Shown here: piece by piece, positions 7,599 through 16,073 of the stretch
Position numbering within the stretch: position 1 is the stretch's first letter
How the letters are laid out: the number at the start of each line of letters is the position of its first letter
Assembly: GCA_015061315.1 (NCBI GenBank)
Contig: SUWV01000012.1
Coordinates: forward strand, 1-63,166
Origin: Lentimicrobiaceae bacterium
Lineage (GTDB): Bacteria > Bacteroidota > Bacteroidia > Bacteroidales > F082
Length of the DNA: 63,166 nt
Reading direction: 5' to 3'
Program-made: the position numbers and the translations under genes
The notes under the pieces: model-generated
What the model saw: the letters and a program-made list of their open reading frames with translations, nothing else
Database searches by the model: none
Told to the model about the DNA's origin: nothing

Positions 7599-9101
7599 TT
7601 ATCTCTTTCTAATAATAATTTTCTGTAATTCTAAACCAAGTGGTTCCAAAGGATAGCATTTCTCGGCTTGATCTAATCTGAAGGTGTTTGTTCCTTTCTT
7701 GAGATTCATCTTGCCTACGTATGAAGTCTGAATCATTTGATCAACGCCTGGAAGTGTGTGGTCGATTTTATTTTCGCCGCATTCAAATGAATATTTCCTG
7801 TCTAAATATTGAGGGAGATAGACGATGAAGACATCGTAGGTTCCGTCTTCTTCAACTTCCATTTCCCATGAGCGCCATGAATCGACTTGCGTACTCATAT
7901 ATCCTGTGCCGTCAATCTCGGCGTGCATCATGCCGTTGTCGTCGGTAAGTTCAAAGGCGTTATTCTCTGACTTGACGATAGTTTTGTCTTTATAACTGAC
8001 TTCAATCTTATCTAATGCGTCAGGATTTCTTTTGAAATAATCGCCTATCAATGTCAGGACTTCTTTCTCATAAGGAATAACGTTGCCGTCGCCGTCAGGA
8101 CCGATGTTGAGCAAGAAAACGCCTCCATGTTGTACGGTACTGAATAATCTTCCTAACTGTACCCCGACTTGCTCAATAACTTGAGGACGGTTGATCCACG
8201 ACTTGTATCCCCATGTTCCGTACATCGAAGCTGGGTTGTCCCAGAAGATGTTTTCGTATCCAGCCACGTCGCCGTTATCAGGTAAAGTCATGTAGTCGCC
8301 TTGGTTGTTCATGATTCTTCCGTTGATGATACATTTAGGTTGAAGCGACTTCACTGTCTCACGGAAACGTTTGCTTTGTTCTGGAGTGACCAATCCCATG
8401 TCGAACCAGAGAGTGTTGATGTCGCCGTAATTAGTAAGTAACTCTGTGACTTGAGCTACGATATAATCTTCCAATTCAGGAGTTACTATCTCGAGAGGAG
8501 AATAAACTTGGTTTACATATTCGTGGCATTTGGTTGTGGTATCAGGTTCTAAGCGAGGTATTCCGAGAGGATAATGCCAGTCTGGAAGAGAGTAATAAAG
8601 ACCGAATTTCATTCCGTGACGTTGGCAGGCTTCCGACAGTTCTTTCACCACGTCTCTTCCGAAAGGAGTGAAATCGACGATGTTATAGTCTGTTGTCTCG
8701 GTGTGGAACATACAGAATCCGTCGTGATGTTTTGAAGTCATGACGATATATTTCATTCCAGCGTCTTTAGCGAGTTTCACTATCTCATCGGCGTTGAAGT
8801 CTTTAGGATTGAACTCTCTTGCCACAGCTTCGTATTCATCAATAGGGATACGGGCGTGATTCATGATTTGTTCGCCGTAGTAAGGAATCTTTTCGCCTTT
8901 CCACCAGCCGGCAAGTTTTGAGTAGATGCCGAAGTGTATGAACATTCCGAAATGTTCGGAGCGCCATTCCTCGAGAGCCTTTTGTGTTATCTCATCGACA
9001 TCAGGCTTTGAAGCCGTTTCGTTTTTTGTTTCAGATGTTGATGATGTGCAAGATGACATAAAAATCATCGCAATAAGTAATAAGCTAATAATGTGTTTCA
9101 T
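7599..9101 (-). CDS. GH29 alpha-L-fucosidase lipoprotein
   Basis: A 500-residue exo-fucosidase. The signal peptide ends in a lipobox-like MSSC at Cys18, so the protein is likely a lipoprotein facing the periplasm or surface. GH29 motifs follow: EHFGMFIHFGIYS, MTSKHHDGFCMF, YYSLPDWHYP and TLWFDMG, whose Asp is the position of the catalytic nucleophile. A C-terminal beta domain (from about residue 350) resembles the family's carbohydrate-binding extension. The enzyme releases L-fucose from host glycans. I use the ATG at 9101, preceded by a minus-strand -7 box at 9131-9139. No SusC/SusD pair lies beside it. Confidence 0.93.
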   Translation of the reverse strand: MKHIISLLLIAMIFMSSCTSSTSETKNETASKPDVDEITQKALEEWRSEHFGMFIHFGIYSKLAGWWKGEKIPYYGEQIMNHARIPIDEYEAVAREFNPKDFNADEIVKLAKDAGMKYIVMTSKHHDGFCMFHTETTDYNIVDFTPFGRDVVKELSEACQRHGMKFGLYYSLPDWHYPLGIPRLEPDTTTKCHEYVNQVYSPLEIVTPELEDYIVAQVTELLTNYGDINTLWFDMGLVTPEQSKRFRETVKSLQPKCIINGRIMNNQGDYMTLPDNGDVAGYENIFWDNPASMYGTWGYKSWINRPQVIEQVGVQLGRLFSTVQHGGVFLLNIGPDGDGNVIPYEKEVLTLIGDYFKRNPDALDKIEVSYKDKTIVKSENNAFELTDDNGMMHAEIDGTGYMSTQVDSWRSWEMEVEEDGTYDVFIVYLPQYLDRKYSFECGENKIDHTLPGVDQMIQTSYVGKMNLKKGTNTFRLDQAEKCYPLEPLGLELQKIIIRKR

Positions 9102-9130
9102 TATAATAGATTTTGTTGATTTCAATTTTT

Positions 9131-9139
9131 GCAAAGATA
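9131..9139 (-). promoter_or_regulatory. -7 box for the fucosidase gene
   Basis: TATCTTTGC on the minus strand. Directly upstream lie period-about-12 words of the GGCTAAAGACGAAA family. Confidence 0.6.
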
Positions 9140-9215
9140 AGAAAAGGCTAAAGACGAAAGGCTAAAGACGAAAGATTTTTTTATGCCTTTATGAATTAGA
9201 TTGCGAAAATATTTT

Positions 9216-9224
9216 TACTTTTGC
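9216..9224 (+). promoter_or_regulatory. -7 box for tRNA-Gly
   Basis: TACTTTTGC lies 11 bases ahead of the tRNA. The same box precedes tRNA-Lys at 13264-13272. Confidence 0.55.
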
Positions 9225-9234
9225 CGAGCGAAAA

Positions 9235-9310
9235 GCGGATGTAGCTCAGTTGGCAGAGCGAAAGCTTCCCAAGCTTTAGGTCGCGGGTTCGAGCCCCGTT
9301 ATCCGCTCCA
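9235..9310 (+). tRNA. tRNA-Gly (anticodon CCC)
   Basis: 76 bases including an encoded CCA. The acceptor arms GCGGATG/TATCCGC pair (first base pair to last). The anticodon stem AAAGC/GCTTT closes the loop TTCCCAA, giving anticodon CCC for GGG codons. The T arm GCGGG-TTCGAGC-CCCGT is standard. Confidence 0.95.
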
Positions 9311-9315
9311 TTATT

Positions 9316-9385
9316 AAAATTTGAAAACCTGAAAACCTGAGAAACTGAAAATTATTCTCAGGTTTTCAAATTCTCAGTTTCTCAG
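9316..9385. terminator. Inverted repeat between convergent tRNA-Gly and the TIGR02757 gene
   Basis: GAAAACCTGAGAA and its complement TTCTCAGGTTTTC form a perfect hairpin, followed by T-rich CTCAGTTTTT on the plus strand and A-rich DNA on the minus side. It could stop transcription from both directions. It is made of the GAAACTGAGAAA word family also found at 29725-29795, 41090-41130 and 59245-59350. Confidence 0.55.
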
Positions 9386-9388
9386 TTT

Positions 9389-10135
9389 TTAAACATTCAC
9401 TCCATATCCGAACAAGGCAAAATCATATTTTACTGGGTCGTTAGGATCTAATTCTCTGAGTTTTGAAGTCAGTTCCTCGACGGTGGTTCTGTCGTTGCTT
9501 TTTCTTTGGAGAAGTCCGAGTTCGCGGGAGATTCGTCCTACATGGACGTCGAGAGGAATCATCAAATCAGAAGGTCTGAGTTTTTTCCAGATGCCGAGGT
9601 CAACGATGCCGTCGTCACGGACGAGCCATTTCAGAGCGAGATGAAGTCGCTTGCAAGCAGAACCTTTCTTCGGATTGTCGCAACAAGGGTTGGAGATATG
9701 AACGCTTGTAATTCCGTCATTGACTTCCTGAATCTTATCCCTGAAATTCTGTATGCCACGCCATACATCGTGATTTTCATTCAAAGTGAAAATGTCTTCA
9801 AGACTTTGATATTCCGAATAAATATGTTTCAGACCTTTGCAATAATAAGCGAAATCTCTGTTGAAGAAAGTGCGATGCACGCATTTGTCGGGATCTAAGT
9901 CTTTAAAACCCTCAGACATGATGAAATCGTAAGGCGATTTTCCCATGACGTTGAGCATCTTATTAGCGGAGTTAAGAATCATGGAGCGTTTTCCCCAAGC
10001 TATTGTGGCGGTGAGAAAAGCTACGATTTCGATGTCGTTCTTTTCAGAATAACGATGCGGAAACTGCACCGGGTCGTTCTCGATAAAATCGGGAGTGTTA
10101 TATTTTATTAATAAGGTGTCTAAATAATCTTTCAT
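9389..10135 (-). CDS. TIGR02757 (DUF2400) family protein
   Basis: A 248-residue protein of a conserved Bacteroidota and delta-proteobacterial family of unknown biochemical function. Recognisable segments are DPVQFPHRYSEKNDIEIVAF, FLTATIAWGKRSMILNSA, RLHLALKWLVRDDGIVDLGI, IPLDVHVGRISRELGLL and the end DPVKYDFALFGYGV. The C-terminal half resembles helix-hairpin-helix DNA glycosylases in layout (a DVHVGR-type loop), which hints at DNA contact, but this is inference. It is convergent with tRNA-Gly. Confidence 0.85.
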   Translation of the reverse strand: MKDYLDTLLIKYNTPDFIENDPVQFPHRYSEKNDIEIVAFLTATIAWGKRSMILNSANKMLNVMGKSPYDFIMSEGFKDLDPDKCVHRTFFNRDFAYYCKGLKHIYSEYQSLEDIFTLNENHDVWRGIQNFRDKIQEVNDGITSVHISNPCCDNPKKGSACKRLHLALKWLVRDDGIVDLGIWKKLRPSDLMIPLDVHVGRISRELGLLQRKSNDRTTVEELTSKLRELDPNDPVKYDFALFGYGVNV

Positions 10136-10240
10136 GTTTGAAGCATTTGAGAGACAAAGATAGTGAAAGACTTTGAGTTTTGGCTTATGACGATGATTAT
10201 TTTTTTTCTGAATTTGAAATTTATGGTATTTTTATAATGT

Positions 10241-10275
10241 AAAAAGCCTCCGAGAAATTTCCCAGAGGCTTTTAC
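10241..10275 (-). terminator. Intrinsic terminator after rpsA
   Basis: AAAAGCCTC and GAGGCTTTT form a nine-pair stem around a 14-base loop. On the minus strand the stem is followed by T-rich sequence (ACATTATAAAAAT), so it serves rpsA. An A tract on the other side could make it bidirectional. Confidence 0.75.
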
Positions 10276-10295
10276 TTATGAAGATGCTAGTTTAA

Positions 10296-12158
10296 TTATT
10301 CACCTTTAGCTTCTTTTTCAGCGTTTTCAAAGTTAGCTTTCAATTCAGCGAAAACGTCTAAGTCGCCTAATGTAGTGCGTTCTACGTTATCGTTGATTTG
10401 TTTAACAGCGCGTTTTGTTGATTTAGCTGCTTTGTCTTTTGCTTCAGCTTCAACGTCGCGTTCTGCTGCTACTTTGTCTTCCCAAATACGTGAGTGTGAC
10501 AAGATGATCTTCTTGTTTTCTTTTGAGAATTCAATAACTTTGAAGTCGATAGTTTCTTCCATCTTAGCTGTTGTGCCGTCTTCTTTCTTGAGGTGACGGT
10601 TAGGGCAGAAGCCTTCAACGCCGTAAGGTAATGAAACAACAACACCTTTATCGCTTGTGCTGATGATAGTACCTTGTTGGATTGAACCGATTGTGAAGAT
10701 GCTTTCGAATACATCCCATGGATTTTCTTCAAGTTGTTTGTGACCTAAGCTGAGACGACGGTTTTCTTCGTCGATGTCGAGAACAACGACTTCCATTGTG
10801 TCGCCGATCTTTGTGAATTCAGCAGGGTGTTTGATTTTCTTTGACCAGCTGAGGTCAGAGATGTGGATCAAACCGTCAACGCCTTCTTCTAATTCTACGA
10901 AGATACCGAAGTTAGTGAAGTTACGAACTGTAGCTGTTTGTTTTGAACCGATAGCGTAACGTTCTTTGATGTTTGCCCATGGATCTGGGATAAGTTGTTT
11001 GATACCCAATGACATCTTACGTTCTTCGCGGTCTAATGTCAAGACTTTAGCTTCAACATCGTCACCGATCTTCAAGAAGTCTTGAGCTGTGCGTAAGTGT
11101 TGTGACCATGACATTTCTGAAACGTGGATCAAACCTTCTACGCCAGGAGCGATTTCGATGAATGCACCGTAGTCAGCGATAACGACAACTTTTCCTTTAA
11201 CAACGTCACCGACATTGAGGTTAGGATCTAAAGCGTCCCATGGATGAGGTGTGAGTTGTTTCAAGCCGAGAGCGATACGTTTTTTGTTATCGTCGAAGTC
11301 GAGGATAACGACTTTGATTTGCTCGTCGAGTTTAACGATTTCTTCTGGGTGATTGATACGGCCCCATGAGAGGTCTGTGATGTGGATCAAACCGTCAACG
11401 CCGCCTAAGTCGATGAATACGCCGTAAGAAGTGATGTTCTTCACGATGCCTTCAAGAACTTGACCTTTTTCAAGCTTACCGATGATTTCCATCTTTTGTT
11501 GTTCGATTTCATCTTCGATGAGAGCTTTGTGTGAAACAACAACGTTTTTGTATTCTTGGTTGATCTTAACAACTTTGAATTCCATGATGCTGTTTACGAA
11601 TACGTCATAGTCGCGGATAGGTTTAACGTCGATTTGTGAACCTGGCAAGAATGCTTCGATTCCGAATACGTCAACGATCAAGCCACCTTTTGTACGGCTC
11701 TTAACAAAACCTTGAACGATTTCTTGCTTGTCGTAAGCCTCATTAACGCGATCCCATGATTTCAAGATGCGAGCTTTCTTGTGTGAAAGAACTAACTGTC
11801 CGTTGATGCCTTCTTGGTTTTCTACGTAAACTTCAATCTTGTCACCAACTTTTAAGTTAGGATTGTGACGGAATTCTGATACTGGGATAACACCATCTGA
11901 TTTGAATCCGATGTTGACAACAACTTCGCGTGATGTCTTAGCAACGACTGTACCTTCAATGACTTCATGATCGCCGATTTGGCTCATTGTCTTTTCGTAC
12001 ATTGCTTCTAATTTCATGCGTTCCTCTGACTTGTAATTGTCGTCTTTCTTAGGATCGCAGTTCCAATCGAAGTTAGCGTCTGGAACAGGTTTTACTCTTA
12101 CTTGTTTTTCTGCTTTTTCAACAACGTTTTCGTTGATGATGTTTTGATTTTCGCTCAT
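10296..12158 (-). CDS. rpsA: 30S ribosomal protein S1
   Basis: A 620-residue protein with six S1 (OB-fold) repeats in tandem: from about residue 62 (VIEGTVVAKTSREVVVNIGF), 147, 232 (LEGIVKNITSYGVFIDLGG), 318, 405 and 491. S1 binds mRNA and helps load it on the 30S subunit, which matters in Bacteroidota because mRNAs lack Shine-Dalgarno sites. The length and acidic N-terminus fit the Bacteroidota form. Repeats 3-5 carry the typical GVDGLIHITDLSW-type core; repeats 1, 2 and 6 are more divergent. The gene stands alone with its own promoter and a folded leader. Confidence 0.97.
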   Translation of the reverse strand: MSENQNIINENVVEKAEKQVRVKPVPDANFDWNCDPKKDDNYKSEERMKLEAMYEKTMSQIGDHEVIEGTVVAKTSREVVVNIGFKSDGVIPVSEFRHNPNLKVGDKIEVYVENQEGINGQLVLSHKKARILKSWDRVNEAYDKQEIVQGFVKSRTKGGLIVDVFGIEAFLPGSQIDVKPIRDYDVFVNSIMEFKVVKINQEYKNVVVSHKALIEDEIEQQKMEIIGKLEKGQVLEGIVKNITSYGVFIDLGGVDGLIHITDLSWGRINHPEEIVKLDEQIKVVILDFDDNKKRIALGLKQLTPHPWDALDPNLNVGDVVKGKVVVIADYGAFIEIAPGVEGLIHVSEMSWSQHLRTAQDFLKIGDDVEAKVLTLDREERKMSLGIKQLIPDPWANIKERYAIGSKQTATVRNFTNFGIFVELEEGVDGLIHISDLSWSKKIKHPAEFTKIGDTMEVVVLDIDEENRRLSLGHKQLEENPWDVFESIFTIGSIQQGTIISTSDKGVVVSLPYGVEGFCPNRHLKKEDGTTAKMEETIDFKVIEFSKENKKIILSHSRIWEDKVAAERDVEAEAKDKAAKSTKRAVKQINDNVERTTLGDLDVFAELKANFENAEKEAKGE

Positions 12159-12299
12159 TATAATAATGATATTTAATTGTACTTAATAACCACTTCGATA
12201 AATTATCAAGGATTGTTAAACTAATTTACTGTTTTAAGTTATTGATTTATATTTACGAAACCAATCTCGAAGTGAACTCAAAAACGAGTGCAAAGGTAA
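12159..12299 (-). promoter_or_regulatory. rpsA promoter and structured leader
   Basis: A -7 box, TTACCTTTGC on the minus strand (12290-12299), implies a leader of about 125 bases. CACTTCGA (read at 12274-12267 on the minus strand) near the 5' end is complementary to TCGAAGTG (12198-12191), closing a 68-base internal region. Such a stem could be a site where S1 controls its own synthesis. I do not recognise a described leader family. Confidence 0.45.
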
Positions 12300-12339
12300 T
12301 GATTTATTTTTGAAAAAACAAGAGGTTTTTTAAAAGTCT

Positions 12340-12562
12340 ATGAGACAATAAGTCTACAAGTCAACAAGACAACGAGACAACAAGATTATTTATCTATTAA
12401 AATGGATACTCAATAAAAATAAAATAATATCTTAACCACTTATAGACTCGTTGACCTGTAGACTCGTTGACTTAATTAGACGTATCAATGTGTGTTTATT
12501 TTCATCGGTATCATCGACGCGTTTCTACTTGTAGACTCGTTGGCCTGTTGACTTGTTGACTT
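12340..12562. repeat. Word array GTCAACAAG/CTTGTTGAC with a palindromic element
   Basis: The left part carries GTCAACAAGACAACGAGACA-type words; the right part carries the complement GACTCGTTGACCTGTAGAC, so the flanks can pair across the spacer. Between them, 12476-12528 is a copy, in reverse, of the GTAGAGACGCGTC palindromic element also found at 21797, 35199, 43720 and 45746. The 438-base spacer between rpsA and tsaC contains no gene. Confidence 0.75.
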
Positions 12563-12570
12563 AAATTTGT

Positions 12571-12579
12571 TATCTTTGC
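12571..12579 (+). promoter_or_regulatory. -7 box for tsaC
   Basis: TATCTTTGC. The GTTGACTTGTTGACTT words directly upstream supply a TTGAC at about the -33 position. Confidence 0.6.
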
Positions 12580-12597
12580 AAATCAAAATTATGCGTT

Positions 12598-13209
12598 ATG
12601 TTTCTAAAACTTCATTCTGAAAATCCTAATCCTCGTTATGTCAAGATGATAATAGAATGCTTGGAAAACGATGGTGTCATTATCTTTCCGACAGATACCA
12701 TTTATGCTATCGGTTGCAGCGTGAACAGCAGTAAGGCTTTGGATAGAATAGCTCGTATCAAAGGAACGAAAAAGGAAAAAGCGAACTTCTCTTTTATATT
12801 CCACGATTTGAGTATGCTCTCAGAATTTACACGTCCTATTAATAATGATGTGTTCAAGATGATGAAAAGAAATCTGCCTGGAGCATTCACTTTTATCGTA
12901 GAGGCTAATAACAATGTGCCGAAACTTTTTAAGAATAACAAAAAAACTATTGGTATCAGAATTCCTGATCAGCCTATTATTACCAACATTGTTCGTGAGC
13001 TTGGTTGCCCGATTATCACTACTTCTATCGTCGATGAGGACGAAATTTCCGGTTTTATGACCGATCCTGAGGAGATAAATGATGCATATAAAGACAAAGT
13101 TGATATAATTATTGACGGAGGATTTGGTAATAAGGAAGAAAGTACTATTGTTGATTGTACAGATAATGAGATAGTTATCTTAAGAGAAGGCAAGGGTGTT
13201 TTGGAGTGA
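12598..13209 (+). CDS. tsaC: L-threonylcarbamoyladenylate synthase
   Basis: A 203-residue YrdC/Sua5-type enzyme that makes threonylcarbamoyl-AMP from threonine, bicarbonate and ATP, the first step of the t6A37 modification of ANN-decoding tRNAs. Visible motifs are VIIFPTDTIYAIGC, the RIKGTKKEK KRxxx-type ATP site, NLPGAFTFIV, TIGIRIPDQPI and GCPIITTSI. It lacks the extra C-terminal Sua5 domain. The partner tsaE lies in this window at 24637. The gene is followed by an AT-rich spacer and tRNA-Lys, itself a t6A substrate. Confidence 0.93.
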   Translation: MFLKLHSENPNPRYVKMIIECLENDGVIIFPTDTIYAIGCSVNSSKALDRIARIKGTKKEKANFSFIFHDLSMLSEFTRPINNDVFKMMKRNLPGAFTFIVEANNNVPKLFKNNKKTIGIRIPDQPIITNIVRELGCPIITTSIVDEDEISGFMTDPEEINDAYKDKVDIIIDGGFGNKEESTIVDCTDNEIVILREGKGVLE

Positions 13210-13263
13210 GAAATTTTTTTTAATTTTTTTTAAAAAAAGTGTTGGAGATATTAAAAAATGTTG

Positions 13264-13272
13264 TACTTTTGC
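13264..13272 (+). promoter_or_regulatory. -7 box for tRNA-Lys
   Basis: TACTTTTGC, with GTTGG about 20 bases upstream as a possible -33 element. Confidence 0.55.
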
Positions 13273-13290
13273 AATCGCAAACGAGAGGAT

Positions 13291-13366
13291 GACTCGCTAG
13301 CTCAGTAGGTAGAGCATCACACTTTTAATGTGGGGGTCCTGAGTTCGAGCCTCAGGCGGGTCACCA
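13291..13366 (+). tRNA. tRNA-Lys (anticodon TTT)
   Basis: 76 bases with encoded CCA. Acceptor GACTCGC pairs with GCGGGTC; anticodon stem TCACA/TGTGG closes the loop CTTTTAA with anticodon TTT; the T arm is CTGAG-TTCGAGC-CTCAG. Confidence 0.96.
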
Positions 13367-13371
13367 AAACT

Positions 13372-13402
13372 AAGGGTTTCAATTTTGAAGCCCTTTTTTT
13401 AT
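13372..13402 (+). terminator. Intrinsic terminator after tRNA-Lys
   Basis: AAGGGTTTC and GAAGCCCTT form a nine-pair stem with loop AATTTT, followed directly by T residues. After it, to 13500, come CACGAATTAACGCGAATT words. Confidence 0.85.
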
Positions 13403-13581
13403 TTCTGTCCACGAATTAACGCGAATTGACACGAAATTGAATGTGAAGTAAACACTAATTAACGCGAATTAACACGAAATCAAACACGAATATTTTAGAT
13501 AATTTTAATAAATAAACTTTAAATCTTAATCTTTTAACTTTAGAACTACTCTAAACTCTAAACCCTAAACTCTACACTAAA

Positions 13582-14304
13582 ATGAAAACATTCATCATAA
13601 AAGGTCGTCTGATAAATTGCGAGATAAAACGCTCACGAAGAAGGACCGTGGCGCTTTATGTTCATCCTGACAAAAGCGTTGAGATAAGGATGCCTTTGCT
13701 TTTCAGCGTTGATGAGATAGAGCCTTTTTTGATAAAACACTCGCGTTGGCTTTTTAACCGCCTCGACCTTCCGGAAAAGAAACCTGTTGAACCAAAGAAA
13801 TTTGTGAGTGGCGAGTTGCATTATTTTCTTGGGAAACAATATCCGATAGAGATTGTTGCTTCTGATAAGAATTCTGTCGTTTTTGATAATGAGAAGATTG
13901 TTATAAGACAACGAGTCGACAAGTCAACGAGTCAACAAGCTCATTTGTCAGCGTCAAAGTCAGTGTCAGCGTCAGATCTTCTTGATCGCTGGTATCTTGA
14001 GCAGGCGAAGCGTGTCTTTAGAGAGATTTCGATTCCATTGGTTGAGTCGATGAAGAAATATAATGTCGCGCCGAAGTCCTTTGCGATTAAAAAGATGAAG
14101 ACGCGCTGGGGCAGCTGCTCCTCCAAAGGCAATATAAATTTAAATCTGCATCTTATCAAACTGCCAGAGCAATGTATTAAAGAGGTGATATTGCATGAGC
14201 TTTGTCATCTCGTGCATTTCAATCATTCTAAAGACTTTTATGCTTTGATGACAGCCGAGATGCCCGATTGGAAAGTCTGGAAAAAAGAGATAAAATTTTT
14301 ATAG
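13582..14304 (+). CDS. YgjP-like (DUF45) metallopeptidase with repeat-encoded insert
   Basis: A 240-residue protein of the YgjP/SprT-like family (MEROPS M48-related). Motifs are KRSRRRTVALYVHPDKSVEI at the N-terminus, KTRWGSCSSKGNINLNLHL, and the zinc site HELCHLVHFNHSKDF, in which HELCH is the HExxH motif. The substrate is unknown. Residues about 109-131 (VDKSTSQQAHLSASKSVSAS) do not look like family sequence. Their DNA (13906-13975) consists of the intergenic words GTCAACGAGTCAACAAG and GTCAGCGTCAAAGTCAG, so a repeat seems to have expanded in frame in a surface loop. It is followed three bases later by the symporter gene. Confidence 0.87.
   Translation: MKTFIIKGRLINCEIKRSRRRTVALYVHPDKSVEIRMPLLFSVDEIEPFLIKHSRWLFNRLDLPEKKPVEPKKFVSGELHYFLGKQYPIEIVASDKNSVVFDNEKIVIRQRVDKSTSQQAHLSASKSVSASDLLDRWYLEQAKRVFREISIPLVESMKKYNVAPKSFAIKKMKTRWGSCSSKGNINLNLHLIKLPEQCIKEVILHELCHLVHFNHSKDFYALMTAEMPDWKVWKKEIKFL
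13906..13975 (+). repeat. Repeat words inside the YgjP-like gene
   Basis: Two word families found in spacers (AGTCAACGAGTCAACAAG; GTCAGCGTCAAAGTCAG, compare 3558-3576) lie end to end within the coding frame, without breaking it. Confidence 0.85.
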
Positions 14305-14307
14305 CAG

Positions 14308-15798
14308 ATGTCGATATCACTTTATCACATATTAGGAATTATCTTGTCGATATTATTGATTGAAGTCGTTGGTATTGTGTCTTCTAAGAAAGTCAAGACC
14401 GCTGATGATTTCAATAGGGCAGGAGGGAAAGCCGGGACTTGGGTCGTGTGTGGCACCATTATGGGGACTTTGATAGGAGGGCAGTCGACGGTGGGAACGG
14501 CGCAGCTGGCTTTTACTTACGGAATCTCGGCATGGTGGTTTACTCTCGGAGCTGCTTTGGGATGTGTCTTTCTCGCAATAGGTTACGTCGTTCCTTTAAG
14601 AAGAAGCGGCTGCACAACATTGTTGGAAGTTGTCTCTAAAGAATATGGGAAAAAGGCGGAGGTCTTGGGTTCGCTGCTCTGTTCACTCGGAATGTTCGTA
14701 AGTATAGTAGCGCAGATACTCTCAGCATCAGCATTATTGATGACATTATTCCCGATGAAGTTTTATCTCGCTGCTGCAATCTCATGTCTCATCATGATGA
14801 TTTATGTCGTATTCGGAGGTTTGTGGAGCGCGGGAATTGGAGGCGTGGTGAAACTCATATTGCTATGTATCTCGACATTGGCTGGAGGAATCATAGTCCT
14901 TTCTCTTACTGATGGCTATCATGGACTTATGACAGCAATAGAAGAAATGATAGGCACTCTCGTAGGACCACACGGACATGTGTCTCAAGAAGATATACAA
15001 GAACGATACAGCAATCTCTTTGCGCGTGGTGCTGCCAAAGACATAGGCTCTTGTCTCTCCGTGATATTAGGCGTCCTTGCGACGCAGAGCTACGCGCAAG
15101 GTATCTGGGCGGCCAAGACCGACAGTGTGGCTCGTAAGGGGGCGATGATTTCTGCAGTTCTCACAATTCCTATCGGCGCGGCATGTGTGCTCATAGGTCT
15201 TTATATGCGAGGCCATTATGTCACTGCTGATGAAATGGAAATGTTGTCGACGCTGGGTAAAACGCTTCCGGAAAATATTGGCGTCATGGCGACGACGGCG
15301 CAGGCGTTTCCTCTTTTCATAACGCATAAGATGCCGGAGTTTCTCGGTGGCATCGTGCTTGGAACATTGCTTATCACTATTATAATAGGAGGCTCGGGAT
15401 TGACACTCGGCTCCTCGACGATACTTGTTCGCGATGTCTTCATGAAGATAAATCCTTCTTTGAAAGACTCCTCTAAAAATCTTAAAGTATCGCGCCTCAC
15501 TATTGTAGGAATATTATTGATGTCGGTGTTTGTAGCGGCCACATTCTCAGGCTCTTTCATCAACGACTTAGGCTTCTTGTCGATGGGATTACGAGCTACG
15601 GCGGTTTTCATTCCGCTGACCTTGGCATTGTTCTTACCGAGAAGATTTAAATATCAATGGATACTTGTTTCCATCATAGCAGGAACAGTGGCGCTTATTA
15701 TCTCACAATTTATGAAACTGCCTATAGATGGAATATTTGTGGGGTTAGCAGTAGCAGCGGTTTGTTGTTTGATGGGAGAGTTTACAATTAAGAATTAA
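14308..15798 (+). CDS. Sodium:solute symporter (SSS) family protein
   Basis: A 496-residue inner-membrane carrier with about 13 hydrophobic segments. N-terminal SSKKVKTADDFNRAGGKAG followed by WVVCGTIMGTLIGGQSTVGT is typical of SSS carriers such as PutP and PanF, which couple Na+ flow to uptake of sugars, amino acids or vitamins. The substrate cannot be read from sequence. Only three bases separate it from the YgjP-like gene, so the two are probably co-transcribed. The last codons (FTIKN) and the stop are AATTAAGAATTAA repeat words. Confidence 0.88.
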   Translation: MSISLYHILGIILSILLIEVVGIVSSKKVKTADDFNRAGGKAGTWVVCGTIMGTLIGGQSTVGTAQLAFTYGISAWWFTLGAALGCVFLAIGYVVPLRRSGCTTLLEVVSKEYGKKAEVLGSLLCSLGMFVSIVAQILSASALLMTLFPMKFYLAAAISCLIMMIYVVFGGLWSAGIGGVVKLILLCISTLAGGIIVLSLTDGYHGLMTAIEEMIGTLVGPHGHVSQEDIQERYSNLFARGAAKDIGSCLSVILGVLATQSYAQGIWAAKTDSVARKGAMISAVLTIPIGAACVLIGLYMRGHYVTADEMEMLSTLGKTLPENIGVMATTAQAFPLFITHKMPEFLGGIVLGTLLITIIIGGSGLTLGSSTILVRDVFMKINPSLKDSSKNLKVSRLTIVGILLMSVFVAATFSGSFINDLGFLSMGLRATAVFIPLTLALFLPRRFKYQWILVSIIAGTVALIISQFMKLPIDGIFVGLAVAAVCCLMGEFTIKN

Positions 15799-16073
15799 AA
15801 ATTAAGAATTAACAGTTGACATAGTATTGAATAAGTTCTGATAAAATACAATCGCATACGCTTAATTGTAAATTATGGGCGTTTGATGTTTTTCAACCTC
15901 GTATTACGCCGATTTCACATAATGTTAATTATGAATTGTTAAGATGCGACAAGCAGCGTTTGTACAAAACCTTCTATGCCCTTTGTTCTTCTCAACCTTT
16001 TAAAAAATCTTTTGTCTTTTATCTTTTAGTCTTTAGACTTTTTCCTATCTTTACAATCTAAATTATTACAATC
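15799..16073. other. Intergenic spacer with promoter of ltaE
   Basis: No gene was seen. The spacer holds AATTAAGAATTAA words at its left end and TCTTTTAGTCTTTAGAC words at its right end. These run directly into the -7 box TATCTTTAC (16046-16054), about 20 bases before the ltaE ATG. Confidence 0.5.

Noticed and set aside
7599..9101. Polysaccharide utilisation locus around the fucosidase
   Set aside because: No SusC/SusD pair, sulfatase or hybrid sensor lies next to it; the neighbours are housekeeping genes.
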